The notes: generated by a model not told the origin, from the sequence alone. Shown: positions 38,548 through 48,138, numbered from the stretch's first letter. The stretch is DNA of 64,000 nucleotides from an uncultured Paracoccaceae bacterium (GCA_937920555.1 CAKZTM010000017.1:20351-84350); one strand, 5' to 3'. Program-made: numbers and translations.

Positions 38548-40293
38548 TTAGCGCATTTCGCGCATTGGGGTCACACCCAGAATACCAAGCCCCGATGAAA
38601 TAACAACTGCTACGGCGCGAATCAGTGCGATTCGCGCATTTGTGCCACTATTGTCATCATCGCGCAGGAATCTGATCTCTGGGACATCATTGCCCTTATT
38701 CCACAAAGCATGAAATTCTGATGCTAAATCAAAGAGATAGAAAGCAATCCTGTGCGGCTCATGAGAGGTTGACGCAGCGGCCACCACCCGTGGCCATTCT
38801 GCCAGCTTTTGCACCATTGAGACCTCGGATGGGTGACCAAGCGGCGAAAGATCGGTGCGCGACAAAGCCGGGTCATCGGTTTTGACACCCGCCTCTTGAG
38901 CCTTTGCCAAAACCGAGCAAATCCGCGCATGAGCATATTGCACATAAAAAACCGGGTTTTCTTTGGACTGCTCAGTGACCTTGGCCAGATCAAAATCCAA
39001 AGGCGCATCATTTTTGCGGGTCAGCATATGAAAGCGGGTCACATCCGGTCCAACCTGCTCCACAACATCACGAAGGGTCACGAAGTTCCCGGCCCGCTTG
39101 GACATTTTGACAGGCTCACCGTTTTTGGACAGCTTCACCAATTGGCATAGCTTTATGTCCACAGGCACTTTGCCGTCCGACAGGGCCGAAACCGCCGCCT
39201 TCATCCGTTTGACATATCCACCGTGATCGGCACCAAAGACGTCGATCAGCTGGTCAAAGCCACGCTCGATTTTGTCGTAATGGTAGGCAATGTCCGGGGC
39301 AAAATAAGTCCATGAGCCGTCAGATTTCATGATCGGCCGGTCCACATCGTCGCCGTGGGCGGTGGATTTGAACAAGGTCTGCTCGCGGGGCTCCCAATCT
39401 TCGGGGATTTTGCCCTTGGGCGGCTCAAGAGTGCCCTTGTAAATCAGCCCCTTGTCATCGAGCGTCTTGATGGCCGCTTCAATCTGACCGGTCCCATAAA
39501 GGGATTTTTCAGAGAAAAAGACATCCATCTCCACGTTCAGCGCGGCCAGATCCTCCCGGATCATGTCCATCATCGCTTGGGTGGCGAATTCCCGGAACTC
39601 GGGCAACCAATCCTCATTGTTGGAGCCCATGAGGCTCGCGCCATGCTTGTCCTTGAGCGCTTGCCCGACGGGCACAAGATAATCGCCGGGATAGGTTCCA
39701 TCGGGAAATTCAACCGCCTGCCCGTTGGCCTCCAGGTAGCGCAAATAGGCGGACCGGCCCAAAACATCGACCTGCGCACCGCCATCATTGATGTAGTATT
39801 CGCGGGTCACATCATAGCCGGAATAGCTGAGCAAACTGGCCAGAGCATCGCCAAAAACCGCCCCGCGGACATGACCCACATGCAAGGGACCGGTGGGATT
39901 GACGGACACATACTCCACATTCACCCGCTGCCCGGCTCCTATGTCCGAGCGACCATAACCTGCACCAACATGAATGATTTGCGACACCAGCCCGAACCAG
40001 GCACCGGGATCAAGGCGCAGGTTCAAAAACCCGGGCCCGGCCACATCGGCGTTGGTGATACGGGGATCACTGACCAGCTTGGCGGCCAGCGCATCTGCAA
40101 TGTCACGGGGTTTCATACCGGCGGGCTTTGCCAAAACCATGGCCGCGTTGGTCGCCATGTCGCCGTGGCTGGGGTCGCGGGGCGGCTCGACGGTGACATT
40201 GCCCAGATCGAGGTCGGCGGGCAAAGCACCGGCTTGCGTCATCTCCTCCAAGCCCGTGAGGACAACCATCTTGATATCAGCAAACAGGTCCAT
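38548..40293 (-). CDS. argS: Arginyl-tRNA synthetase
   Basis: 581 residues, class I. N-terminal Add1 domain, HIGH motif as HVGH in [20 protein letters not shown] (about 129-148), and KMSKRAGNF as the KMSKS-like loop (about 392-400), then the anticodon-binding DALR domain ending [11 protein letters not shown]. Start at ATG 40293 (MDLFADIKM) fits the family; ATG 40302 is 9 bases earlier. It heads the minus-strand block running to scpB. Confidence 0.96.
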   Translation of the reverse strand: MDLFADIKMVVLTGLEEMTQAGALPADLDLGNVTVEPPRDPSHGDMATNAAMVLAKPAGMKPRDIADALAAKLVSDPRITNADVAGPGFLNLRLDPGAWFGLVSQIIHVGAGYGRSDIGAGQRVNVEYVSVNPTGPLHVGHVRGAVFGDALASLLSYSGYDVTREYYINDGGAQVDVLGRSAYLRYLEANGQAVEFPDGTYPGDYLVPVGQALKDKHGASLMGSNNEDWLPEFREFATQAMMDMIREDLAALNVEMDVFFSEKSLYGTGQIEAAIKTLDDKGLIYKGTLEPPKGKIPEDWEPREQTLFKSTAHGDDVDRPIMKSDGSWTYFAPDIAYHYDKIERGFDQLIDVFGADHGGYVKRMKAAVSALSDGKVPVDIKLCQLVKLSKNGEPVKMSKRAGNFVTLRDVVEQVGPDVTRFHMLTRKNDAPLDFDLAKVTEQSKENPVFYVQYAHARICSVLAKAQEAGVKTDDPALSRTDLSPLGHPSEVSMVQKLAEWPRVVAAASTSHEPHRIAFYLFDLASEFHALWNKGNDVPEIRFLRDDDNSGTNARIALIRAVAVVISSGLGILGVTPMREMR

Positions 40294-40451
40294 GCGATCC
40301 ATCCAAAATCATGAGTTGGCGCTCGCATAGCCGATATGGAAGCGGCACTCAATTGCGTTGTGACGGGTTTGGAACGCGCTGGGGTCACTTCAAATGTTAC
40401 GCCCGATCACAAATGAGCTCTAAGGTGCTGTGGTGCAAGGGTTTCTTAACT

Positions 40452-40471
40452 CTACTGCGCTAGCGGAGTAA
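40452..40471. promoter_or_regulatory. CTAG palindrome, site 4
   Basis: CTACTGCGCTAGCGGAGTAA, near-palindromic with the same arms and CTAG centre as sites 1-3. It lies 42 bases upstream of the ArsR-type regulator start, the position of an autoregulatory operator. Confidence 0.65.
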
Positions 40472-40513
40472 CCAAGGATTTAGCCGCACAAAACTCACAA
40501 GGAGACCGCAAAA

Positions 40514-40810
40514 ATGCACAAGCTGACACCGCGCCAGAAAACCGCACGATCCTTCTTCGCGCTGGGTCATCCGCGCCGGTTGAAAATTCTGGAAACGCTC
40601 GCAGACTACCCAAGGGGCACCACCTATGAAGCCCTTGGCACAGCCACGGGCATCCCGCCTGCATCTCTGACCCACCACTTGCGATTTCTCAAAGACGCCC
40701 ATTTGGTGCACCGCAAAATCAGCGGCCCCTATAGCATCTACACGCTCGACCAGACCCAACTCAGCGACGCATTGCAAAGCCCGATCCCAAGGCTCAAACG
40801 CGCCGCGTGA
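40514..40810 (+). CDS. ArsR-type winged-helix regulator without cysteines
   Basis: 98 residues. ARSFFALGHPRRLKILETLA (about 11-30) and the recognition helix PPASLTHHLRFLKDAHLVHR (about 48-67) fit the ArsR/SmtB fold. There is no cysteine in the protein, so the usual thiolate metal site is absent; it may sense a non-metal signal or another ligand. It lies between argS and dgt, with CTAG site 4 in its promoter, and is the candidate binder of the CTAG palindromes. Confidence 0.85.
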   Translation: MHKLTPRQKTARSFFALGHPRRLKILETLADYPRGTTYEALGTATGIPPASLTHHLRFLKDAHLVHRKISGPYSIYTLDQTQLSDALQSPIPRLKRAA

Positions 40811-40813
40811 ACC

Positions 40814-42004
40814 TCACGCCACCCCGTGAAGGGGCAAAGGCTTGCCAGTGATCACCTCATATTTTTGCAACGCGTAACGATCCGTCATGCCCGAAATATA
40901 ATCCGAGACGACCCGCGCCCGCGCTGTCTCATCACCATCCGCCTCATCAGCCCAATCCGTGGGCATCAACGCAGGATCACCCATGCAGGCGGCAAACAGA
41001 TCCGACACAACAGTGGCGGTGGCCACGCGCATCTCCATGACACTGGCATGGCGATACATGCGCTCAAACAAAAACGCGCGAATGTCCTTGAGCTGGTCAA
41101 ACATACCGGCCGAGAACCGAACCACAGGCCCGCCCAACGCGCGAATGTCTTCCACGCTTTGCGCACCTGACCGCTCCAAAAGCCTTGTACTTTCAACAAT
41201 GACATCCTCAACCATAGCCCCGAAAACCCGCCGCAGGCTCTCATGTTGGCGCCGTGACGGCTCCAAACCGGGGTAGCGCTGATCCACGTCGCAAATCGCC
41301 TCCCTCACCAAAGGCAGATCGGAAATGTCGCCAAGGGTGAACAAACCCGCCCGCAACCCGTCATCCAAATCATGATTGTTATAAGCCACATCGTCGGAAA
41401 TCGCCGCCACTTGCGCCTCCGCACTGGCATGGGTCGCCAGCTCCAGATCATGCACCCGGTTGTAAGCCGCCAGCGCATAATGAAGCGGCGGGGCCACCGG
41501 ACCATTGTGCTTGGCAATCGCCTCCAAACACTCCCATGTCAGATTGAGCCCATCAAACTCCGCGTATTTTGCCTCCAATTGGGTGACAATGCGGATGGCC
41601 TGCGCGTTGTGATCAAACCCGCCATAAGGTGCCATGGCCGCATGCAACGCATCCTCGCCCGTGTGACCAAACGGCGTGTGGCCAAGATCATGGGCCAAAG
41701 CCACCGCCTCTGTCAGCTCTTGGTTCAGCCCCAGCGAGCGCGCAATTGTGCGCGCCACCTGCGCCACCTCCAGCGAATGGGTCAGACGGGTGCGATAATA
41801 ATCCCCCTCATGCTCCACAAACACCTGAGTTTTGTGCTTGAGCCGCCGAAACGCCTGAGCATGCAAAATACGGTCCCGATCGCGGTGAAACGCCGACCGG
41901 TGCGCCGACGGGGTCTCCGCATGAAGCCGCCCGCGCGACCGCGCCGCATCGCTTGCATAAGCCGCCATCGCCGACCGGTTCACATCACCGGTATTGCTGG
42001 TCAT
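40814..42004 (-). CDS. dgt: dGTPase-like deoxynucleoside triphosphate triphosphohydrolase
   Basis: 396 residues of the HD superfamily. RLTHSLEVAQVARTIA (about 70-85) and ALAHDLGHTPFGHTGEDAL (about 98-116) provide the metal-binding His and HD residues. It cleaves dNTPs to nucleoside and triphosphate, probably balancing dNTP pools. ATG 42004 is used; a frame to 42070 has weaker coding character. It is divergent from erpA, and its 3' end is 3 bases from the ArsR-type gene. Confidence 0.92.
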   Translation of the reverse strand: MTSNTGDVNRSAMAAYASDAARSRGRLHAETPSAHRSAFHRDRDRILHAQAFRRLKHKTQVFVEHEGDYYRTRLTHSLEVAQVARTIARSLGLNQELTEAVALAHDLGHTPFGHTGEDALHAAMAPYGGFDHNAQAIRIVTQLEAKYAEFDGLNLTWECLEAIAKHNGPVAPPLHYALAAYNRVHDLELATHASAEAQVAAISDDVAYNNHDLDDGLRAGLFTLGDISDLPLVREAICDVDQRYPGLEPSRRQHESLRRVFGAMVEDVIVESTRLLERSGAQSVEDIRALGGPVVRFSAGMFDQLKDIRAFLFERMYRHASVMEMRVATATVVSDLFAACMGDPALMPTDWADEADGDETARARVVSDYISGMTDRYALQKYEVITGKPLPLHGVA

Positions 42005-42088
42005 CTGATCTGCCCTCTTGTCGGATTGCTCCGAACTGCTTAAATCTGCCTGAGTGCTGACATAAACCAATCTAAGGCGTTGCGATAG

Positions 42089-42424
42089 ATGGACCTTGCC
42101 CTACCGCCAAAAGTGACCGACCGCGCATTTGCCCGTTTGGCTGAAATTGCGCAAACCAGCGGCGAGACCAAACCCCTGCGTGTGGCCGTCGACGGTGGCG
42201 GCTGCTCAGGCTTTCAATATGATATCGCTCTGGCCGATAAGATCGAAGACGACGATATGGTCTTGGAAAAAGATGGCGCAAAAGTGCTGATCGACCCGGT
42301 CTCCCTGCCGTTTTTGTCCAATGCCGTGATCGACTTCTCCGCCGAGCTGATTGGCGCGCGGTTTGTGATCGAAAACCCCAATGCCACATCCAGCTGTGGC
42401 TGCGGCACGTCCTTCTCAATCTGA
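42089..42424 (+). CDS. erpA: A-type Fe-S insertion protein ErpA
   Basis: 111 residues. The three cluster-binding cysteines are in VDGGGCSGFQY (Cys about 39) and SSCGCGTSFSI (about 103 and 105). It delivers Fe-S clusters to target enzymes. A second A-type protein is encoded at 53343. It is divergent from dgt and convergent with the sulfotransferase-like gene. Confidence 0.93.
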   Translation: MDLALPPKVTDRAFARLAEIAQTSGETKPLRVAVDGGGCSGFQYDIALADKIEDDDMVLEKDGAKVLIDPVSLPFLSNAVIDFSAELIGARFVIENPNATSSCGCGTSFSI

Positions 42425-42429
42425 CCGCC

Positions 42430-43257
42430 TCAGGCGGGTTCCAGAACATCCGGGAAATCGCGCGGATCAAGCGGCGCGTAGCCATATTGCGCCGCCACAG
42501 CCCAATCGATGCGCGCGTTGATGTGCGCCACAGCCGAGGCGGTCAACCCGTCCCGCCAGCCTTCCGACGCATAATAGTGCCGCCGCCCGGCCCCGTCCAA
42601 ACCGCCCTTCTTGGTGGAGCCCTCCAATTCCTCAACCTCCACCTCACGCCCGGCCAAAGCCGACAACGCCGCGCCCAGCGACTTGGCCGGATCAAGCACA
42701 AAATCCTCGAAACTGAGCCGCTCAAACCGGGTGCCGCCAATGGCGGCCTGCCGTTCAAACTCCAAATAAGCCTTGAGCTTCAAAGACCACAAATCCATGG
42801 GCGAGCCCAATATCTTATCCACCCGATCACGCCCTAAACTCAGCCAAGGCTGCCGCAAAAACCCCTCAAAATCCTCTACCCGGTGCCCCAACTGATGGTA
42901 GGGCCGCCGGTGCAATGCCAAAGCCCAGGAATAGGGATTGCGAATGGTGAACAGAACCGCCACGCCGTGGGTAACGAAATCGGGCGCATAGACCGGCGCT
43001 GCATGTTTCCACGCCCCAACCGGACCCAACACATCATCCTGCAAATCGCGAACCGCCTCCCGGTAGACCTTTCTCCACGCAGCCCCCGTGATACCTTCCA
43101 ACGTCTGCGCCATCTCCCGAAAGGGTCGCAAATCCGCCCCAGTGACCCCCGGCCGCCCGGTTCCGGTCACACCGTCTGCGGCATCAATCATGCGAATAAC
43201 CGCCCGGGTCGCCGTGTTGCGCTCGCCAAAAACCTTGATCGATACCGCCTGTGACAT
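42430..43257 (-). CDS. Sulfotransferase-like P-loop protein
   Basis: 275 residues. The N-terminal phosphate loop is KVFGERNTATRAVIRMI (about 8-24) and a 3'-phosphate-binding-like segment is TIRNPYSWALALHRRPYHQL (about 103-122), the two landmarks of PAPS-dependent sulfotransferases. Catalytic identity and acceptor are unknown. It sits between the 3' end of erpA and xthA, in DNA that in relatives often lacks this gene. Confidence 0.8.
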   Translation of the reverse strand: MSQAVSIKVFGERNTATRAVIRMIDAADGVTGTGRPGVTGADLRPFREMAQTLEGITGAAWRKVYREAVRDLQDDVLGPVGAWKHAAPVYAPDFVTHGVAVLFTIRNPYSWALALHRRPYHQLGHRVEDFEGFLRQPWLSLGRDRVDKILGSPMDLWSLKLKAYLEFERQAAIGGTRFERLSFEDFVLDPAKSLGAALSALAGREVEVEELEGSTKKGGLDGAGRRHYYASEGWRDGLTASAVAHINARIDWAVAAQYGYAPLDPRDFPDVLEPA

Positions 43258-43314
43258 ATTCGCTCTTTTTTTCCGCGCCGCTGAACTTTAGGGTCGGCCC
43301 AAAGGATACCCGCC

Positions 43315-44094
43315 ATGAAGATAGCTTCTTTCAACATCAACGGAATTAAGGCCAGATTACCAGCGCTTTTGGACTGGCTGAAAGAGGCCGCGCCGGACGT
43401 GGCGCTTTTGCAAGAGATCAAATCCGTTGATGAGGGCTTTCCGCGCACCCCGATCGAGGATCTGGGCTACACCGTCGAGACCCACGGCCAGAAGGGCTTT
43501 AACGGGGTCGCGATCCTGTCCAAACTGCCGCTCGAAGATATCTCGCGCGGCCTGCCGGGCAACGACGATGACGTGCAAGCCCGCTGGATCGAAGCCACCG
43601 TGATCGGCCAGACCGCGGTGCGTGTGTGCGGCCTCTATCTGCCCAATGGCAACCCGGCTCCGGGGCCCAAATACGACTATAAACTGGAGTGGATGGAACG
43701 ACTTCACACCCGCGCCCAAGAACTGATGGAACTTGAAGAACCTGCCCTAATGGCCGGTGATTACAACATAATTCCGCAAGCTGAGGACGCAAAACGCCCC
43801 GATGATTGGCGCGATGACGCACTCTTTCGCCCCGAAAGCCGTGCGGCCTACCGCAAAATCCTCAACCTTGGCTTTACCGAGGCGTTGCGGGCCCGAAACA
43901 CCGCCCCTCAGACCTACACATTTTGGGACTATCAGGCAGGCGCTTGGAATAAAAACGACGGCATCCGCATTGATCATTTCTTGCTCAACCCACAAGCGGC
44001 TGACCTGCTCAGCGACTGCCAGATCGACAAGGATATCCGCGACCGCGAGAAACCCTCGGACCACGTGCCCATTTGGGTGGAATTGCAAGCGTGA
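43315..44094 (+). CDS. xthA: Exodeoxyribonuclease III
   Basis: 259 residues of the EEP nuclease fold: MKIASFNINGIKARLPALLD (Asn about 9), LLQEIKSVDEGFP (Glu about 36), GLYLPNGNPAPG, AGDYNIIPQAED (Asp/Asn about 151-153), and SDHVPIWVEL at the end (Asp/His). It is an AP endonuclease and 3' exonuclease in base-excision repair. AAAGGA precedes the ATG. Confidence 0.96.
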   Translation: MKIASFNINGIKARLPALLDWLKEAAPDVALLQEIKSVDEGFPRTPIEDLGYTVETHGQKGFNGVAILSKLPLEDISRGLPGNDDDVQARWIEATVIGQTAVRVCGLYLPNGNPAPGPKYDYKLEWMERLHTRAQELMELEEPALMAGDYNIIPQAEDAKRPDDWRDDALFRPESRAAYRKILNLGFTEALRARNTAPQTYTFWDYQAGAWNKNDGIRIDHFLLNPQAADLLSDCQIDKDIRDREKPSDHVPIWVELQA

Positions 44095-44113
44095 TGGGCC
44101 AGAACAGCCCAAG

Positions 44114-44251
44114 TTAAACCCCCAACCGATCAAGCCCCGCCCAAAAACGGCGACACTCCGCGCTCGAAAGACTTGCCAGATCCAACCGGTGCGATGCATA
44201 ATATCGCCATGGGTCGGCGATGGCGTCGCCAGCATTCACGTGCACACCCAT
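44114..44251 (-). CDS. Possible 45-residue protein
   Basis: An ATG at 44251 has a strong ribosome-binding site (AGGAAGGG, 5-7 bases upstream) and opens a frame with plausible amino-acid use (MGVHVNAGDAIADPWRYYAS, then LDLASLSSAECRRFWAGLDR). It ends 19 bases from the xthA stop and faces it. The frame is open further up to 44332. No homologue is recognised; it could be a spurious frame. Confidence 0.4.
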   Translation of the reverse strand: MGVHVNAGDAIADPWRYYASHRLDLASLSSAECRRFWAGLDRLGV

Positions 44252-44351
44252 CTTCCCTTCCTGAACGCCGGGATTTTTCTTTGCTGCGATGCAGTCGAGG
44301 AAGGTCACCTTCTTCGCACCGTGTTGCGGCATGATGATGAAGGAGCCAGAA

Positions 44352-45554
44352 ATGGATCGTCCAGAGTTTTACCGTTTCCATCAGGGTGACAAGACCCTTC
44401 CCTTTGCCCCTCAAGAGTATGAAAACCGCCTCACGCGTCTGCGGGCTGATATGCAGGCAAACGGCGTCGAGGCTTGCGTTTTCACCTCCATGCACAATAT
44501 CGCCTACTACTCGGGCTTTCTCTATTGTGCCTTCGGGCGACCCTACGCTTTGGTCGTGACCCAAACCCAAGACGTGACGATCAGCGCCGGCATTGACGCG
44601 GCACAACCATGGCGGCGCAGTCATGGCGACAACATCACCTATACCGACTGGCAGCGGAACAACTACTGGCGGGCTGTTCTGTCGATCACCGGGCCAAACA
44701 AGGCCATCGGATATGAGGCAGATCATTTGACCCTCACGCAAAGTGAATTGATGGACAGCTTTTTGTCGCCAAAGACAATGGTGGATGTAGCGCCCATGAC
44801 AATGGGGCAACGGATGCACAAATCCGCCGCCGAAATCGCGCTGATCCGGTCTTGCGCGCAAGTGGCTGATGTGGGCGGCTACGCGATCAAAGATGCCATC
44901 AAAGCTGGCACCCGCGAAATTGACGTGGCCATAGCGGGCCGTGACGCCATGGAGCTGGAGATTGCCAAGCGGTTTCCCGACGCCGAATACCGCGATACAT
45001 GGGTGTGGTTTCAATCCGGCATCAATACGGACGGCGCACATAACCCGGTGACCGGTCGGGTGTTGCAACCGGGCGATATCCTGAGCCTCAACACCTTCCC
45101 GATGATCAGCGCCTACTACACAGCGCTCGAACGCACGTTGTTTGTTGACACCGTAGACCCGCAAAGCCTGAAGATTTGGGAGGCCAATGTCGCAGCCCAT
45201 GAACTTGGCATGAGCCTTCTAAAGCCGGGCGCAAGCTGTGCGGAGGTGACCCAGCAGATCAACAGCTTCTTTGCCGAGCGTGATTTGCTGCAATATCGCA
45301 CCTTCGGCTACGGGCATTCCTTCGGGGTTCTGTCCCACTATTACGGTCGTGAGGCGGGTCTGGAATTGCGCGAAGACATCGACACCGTGCTGACACCGGG
45401 CATGGTCATCTCGATGGAGCCGATGCTGACCGTTCCACAAGGCACACCGGGTGCAGGTGGATACCGTGAGCATGACATTTTGGTCATTACAGAGGAGGGA
45501 AACGAGAACATTACAGGCTATCCCTACGGCCCTGACTTTAATGTGGTCTCCTAA
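44352..45554 (+). CDS. Creatinase (creatine amidinohydrolase)
   Basis: 400 residues of the M24 'pita-bread' fold, closely matching Pseudomonas creatinase: HNIAYYSGFLYCAFGRPYAL (about 48-67), WFQSGINTDGAHNPVTGRVL (catalytic His about 230), YGHSFGVLSHYYGREAGLEL and ISMEPMLTVPQGTPGAGGYR. Metal ligands of true aminopeptidases are not conserved in this branch. It splits creatine into sarcosine and urea. ATG 44352 follows AAGGAG. No sarcosine-degrading or transport gene is beside it. Confidence 0.92.
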   Translation: MDRPEFYRFHQGDKTLPFAPQEYENRLTRLRADMQANGVEACVFTSMHNIAYYSGFLYCAFGRPYALVVTQTQDVTISAGIDAAQPWRRSHGDNITYTDWQRNNYWRAVLSITGPNKAIGYEADHLTLTQSELMDSFLSPKTMVDVAPMTMGQRMHKSAAEIALIRSCAQVADVGGYAIKDAIKAGTREIDVAIAGRDAMELEIAKRFPDAEYRDTWVWFQSGINTDGAHNPVTGRVLQPGDILSLNTFPMISAYYTALERTLFVDTVDPQSLKIWEANVAAHELGMSLLKPGASCAEVTQQINSFFAERDLLQYRTFGYGHSFGVLSHYYGREAGLELREDIDTVLTPGMVISMEPMLTVPQGTPGAGGYREHDILVITEEGNENITGYPYGPDFNVVS

Positions 45555-45590
45555 AACTGGGTTAGGCGTGGTGCCTATTGCTTAGAAAAA

Positions 45591-45627
45591 GTCCGACCTT
45601 GGCGCATATGTCGCGAAGGTCGGATTT
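45591..45627 (+). terminator. Terminator hairpin after creatinase
   Basis: GTCCGACCTT and AAGGTCGGAT pair around about 15 bases; preceded by a run of A and followed by TTTGG. It could act in either direction, ending creatinase or the DUF2200 remnant. Confidence 0.55.
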
Positions 45628-45655
45628 GGCTCACCCAATCCGCCTGCCCCCACAC

Positions 45656-45888
45656 CTATGAGCCGCGCAAAATCTTCTCCATGGCACGCCCTTTGGCCAA
45701 CTCATCGACCAGCTTGTCCAAATACCTGACCTTCCTAACCAATTCATCCTCGATCTCTTCCACCCGATCACCTGATGCAACTCCTCCTTATCCCTGCCCT
45801 TCTTTTCGATCTTTTGAAGATACATCGGATAAATCTTGGCAAAGCTCATATTGGCAAAAGTCTCGCGCGTAGATGTCTTGCTACCCAT
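45656..45888 (-). pseudogene. DUF2200 gene with internal deletion and frameshift
   Basis: The N-terminal part MSFAKIYPMYLQKIEKKGRD then KEELHQVIG is typical of DUF2200 (with GGAGG 7 bases before ATG 45888). After about base 45765 the coding signal continues in the next frame as [20 protein letters not shown], then [16 protein letters not shown] and TAG, which is the DUF2200 C-terminus. The family's middle part (WLTGY... to ...ITGVICG, about 45 residues) is missing. So a deletion joined the two ends out of frame. Confidence 0.72.
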
Positions 45889-45901
45889 GTTCCAACCTCC
45901 C

Positions 45902-46007
45902 TAAAGCGTTTTGCTTTTAACTTGAGCCTTAATACATCGCCTAACGCGTTGAAATCTTTGACTTCAGAAAGCTCTTGGTGGTTCCGGGTTTCAAGCGGAA
46001 CGCTCTG
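45902..46007 (+). repeat. 105-bp nested-hairpin repeat, copy D
   Basis: Plus orientation, TAAAGCGTTTTGCTTTTAAC to AAGCGGAACGCTCTG, 13 bases upstream of the DUF2200 remnant start. The outer arms pair over about 20 bases with several G-U pairs. Confidence 0.88.
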
Positions 46008-46172
46008 ATTACTCCAAAGAGGCATAACATAAGCACGCCGAGCGGCCAATTCCCTCTCAAACCACGCACCCCCCGCCCTGCGCTGATCTGGCGCGGCTTT
46101 GAGACTTGGGACACGCCCCCAAAAGGACTATGCTCACCCCTACGGAGCAGGGATATTCGCCGGAGACAGCTC

Positions 46173-46646
46173 ATGCCTGAAACACCCAATGTGCACACCG
46201 ACACGCTGCCCGCAGACAGCCTGCTGCAAAACCGCATAGCTGCGCGCGATTTCATTGACTGCTTCTCTGTGGCCTCGCCCATGGGGCCGCGCGATGCGGC
46301 AAACGTGATCGTGGAGTTTCCCCGCTGGGCGCAAAGCCTGCTGCGCCTCCGCAAACTTGTGACCTCACCATTTGGGCTCTCTCAGGACGGACCGGCGGCC
46401 CCCGACAAAATCGGGCCATTCCCGGTGGAAATTGAAACACCCCATGAGCTGATCGCGGGCTTTAACGACAAACACCTGAATTTCCGCGTGTCGGTGACCG
46501 CCAAACACGGCAAAGTGTCGCTGGCCACATGGGTGCATCCGCATAATTTGGGCGGTAAAATCTATCTGCGCACGATTTTGCCGTTTCATATTGCCATCGC
46601 GCGCAATGCCCTCAAACGGGTCGCAGCAACACCGCTGGTCAACTGA
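46173..46646 (+). CDS. DUF2867 domain protein
   Basis: 157 residues, single domain matching DUF2867 ([20 protein letters not shown] near the start, [20 protein letters not shown] then [11 protein letters not shown] in the second half). The fold resembles START-like lipid/ligand-binding domains; function unknown. ATG 46173 follows CGGAG. It lies upstream of rpmF, where relatives usually carry the DUF177 (YceD) gene. Confidence 0.8.
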   Translation: MPETPNVHTDTLPADSLLQNRIAARDFIDCFSVASPMGPRDAANVIVEFPRWAQSLLRLRKLVTSPFGLSQDGPAAPDKIGPFPVEIETPHELIAGFNDKHLNFRVSVTAKHGKVSLATWVHPHNLGGKIYLRTILPFHIAIARNALKRVAATPLVN

Positions 46647-46804
46647 ACATTCCGGCGCATATTGCGATGCGCAAAAAACACCTTGCGCTAACAACAATTC
46701 CGAGTATGTTCGCGGCTTCGTTTTCACCTTGGGTGCACCTGAGTCTCGCGGCTACAAAAACGCGATTTCAGCCTCCCGAGCCAGACCAAGTTGAGGGAAT
46801 AAAC

Positions 46805-47011
46805 ATGGCAGTCCCAAAGAGTAAAATCACGCGCTCCAAACGCGGTATGCGACGGGCACATGATGCGCTTGTATCGTCAAACCCGAATGAATGCGCAAAT
46901 TGCGGCGAGTTGAAACGTCCACACCACGTTTGCGGCGCCTGCGGTCACTATGGCGACAATGAAGTTGTCTCAATGGTCGAAGAAATCGATCTGGACGAAG
47001 ACGCGGCGTAA
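46805..47011 (+). CDS. rpmF: 50S ribosomal protein L32
   Basis: 68 residues, [20 protein letters not shown], with a zinc-binding-like set CANCGE and CGACGH (Cys about 30, 33, 43, 46; the last is followed by GH). The C-terminus is acidic. It is the first gene of rpmF-plsX-fabH, the usual link of ribosome and fatty-acid synthesis genes. Confidence 0.97.
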   Translation: MAVPKSKITRSKRGMRRAHDALVSSNPNECANCGELKRPHHVCGACGHYGDNEVVSMVEEIDLDEDAA

Positions 47012-47036
47012 CACCGCCCGGAAAGGCGCTGTCGAG

Positions 47037-48107
47037 GTGGACACCGGCGCAATACATTCCCCCGATGAGCGCATCATAATATCAATTGATATGATGGGCG
47101 GAGACAGCGGCCTCGCGGCCGTTGTTGGCGGCTTGGCAAAATCTGCCCAGAAAAACCAACGCATCGGCTTTTTGCTGCACGGCGATCAAGCCAAGATCGC
47201 GCCGCTGCTGAGCAAGTACAAAATCTCGGACATTTGCGAGATCCAGCATACCGACACCGTGATTTCCATGAATGAAAAGCCGTCCCGCGCCGTGCGTCAG
47301 GGCAAAGGCACATCCATGTGGAACTCCGTCGAGGCGGTGAAAGCCGGGCGCGCTAAAGTCGCCGTGTCCTGCGGCAATACCGGCGCGTTGATGGCCATGT
47401 CGATGCTGCTGTTGCGCAAAGTCCCCGGCGTGCACCGACCCGCCATCGCAATCCTCTGGCCCTCTCACAACCCGTCCGGCTTCAACATCATGCTCGATGT
47501 CGGTGCCGATATCCGCGCCGAGGCCCAAGACCTGGTGACCTACGCGATCATGGGCGCGGCCTATGCCCGCCACGGAATGAACCTCAAACGCCCCCGCGTC
47601 GGCCTGCTCAATGTTGGCACCGAAGACCATAAAGGCCGCGAAGCGCTGCATGATGCGGCCGAACGACTGGAAGCCCGCGAAGGCGAAGAATTCCAATATG
47701 TGGGCTTTGTCGAAGGCGGCGATATGCCGTCGGATAAAGTCGATGTGATTGTCACCGACGGGTTCACCGGCAATGTGGCGATCAAAACCGCCGAGGGCAC
47801 AGCCTCGCTGATCAGCGGGCTCCTGCGCGAAGCCTTCAAACACTCGATCTGGTCGCGCATCGGCGCACTCTTTGCCCTGACCTCGCTCAAACGACTGGCC
47901 AAACGCATCGACCCGCGCCGGGTGAATGGAGGCGTCTTCCTTGGCCTCAATGGCACAGTTATCAAATCCCACGGTGCCGCCGATGCAACAGGCGTCTCGG
48001 CGGCAATAAAGCTCGCATTTCAGCTCACCGACGGCGGATTTGAGGAAAGACTGGCCGCACGGGTTGCATCCGCCGCCCTCTCCTCTAATGATACTGTTAA
48101 TAAGTAA
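47037..48107 (+). CDS. plsX: Phosphate acyltransferase PlsX
   Basis: 356 residues from GTG 47037, 26 bases after the rpmF stop. IIISIDMMGGDSGLAAVVGG at the start and CGNTGALMAMSM (about 115-126) are family signatures, and DGFTGNVAIKTAEG is at about 241-254. It converts acyl-ACP to acyl-phosphate for phospholipid synthesis. The start codon is uncertain because no ATG precedes the conserved SIDMMGGD motif within the gene spacing. Confidence 0.94.
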   Translation: MDTGAIHSPDERIIISIDMMGGDSGLAAVVGGLAKSAQKNQRIGFLLHGDQAKIAPLLSKYKISDICEIQHTDTVISMNEKPSRAVRQGKGTSMWNSVEAVKAGRAKVAVSCGNTGALMAMSMLLLRKVPGVHRPAIAILWPSHNPSGFNIMLDVGADIRAEAQDLVTYAIMGAAYARHGMNLKRPRVGLLNVGTEDHKGREALHDAAERLEAREGEEFQYVGFVEGGDMPSDKVDVIVTDGFTGNVAIKTAEGTASLISGLLREAFKHSIWSRIGALFALTSLKRLAKRIDPRRVNGGVFLGLNGTVIKSHGAADATGVSAAIKLAFQLTDGGFEERLAARVASAALSSNDTVNK

Positions 48108-48138
48108 CCAATAATAAACGTCGCCAGAGGCTCCACAT

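Noticed and set aside
39355..40314. 319-codon frame antisense to argS
   Set aside because: argS is unambiguous, and the antisense frame lacks a ribosome site and domain.
44130..45200. 356-codon frame antisense to creatinase
   Set aside because: Creatinase matches its family over its full length; the antisense frame has no known domain and His/Cys-rich composition typical of a shadow frame.
47082..47972. 296-codon frame antisense to plsX
   Set aside because: Shadow of plsX, no independent coding evidence.
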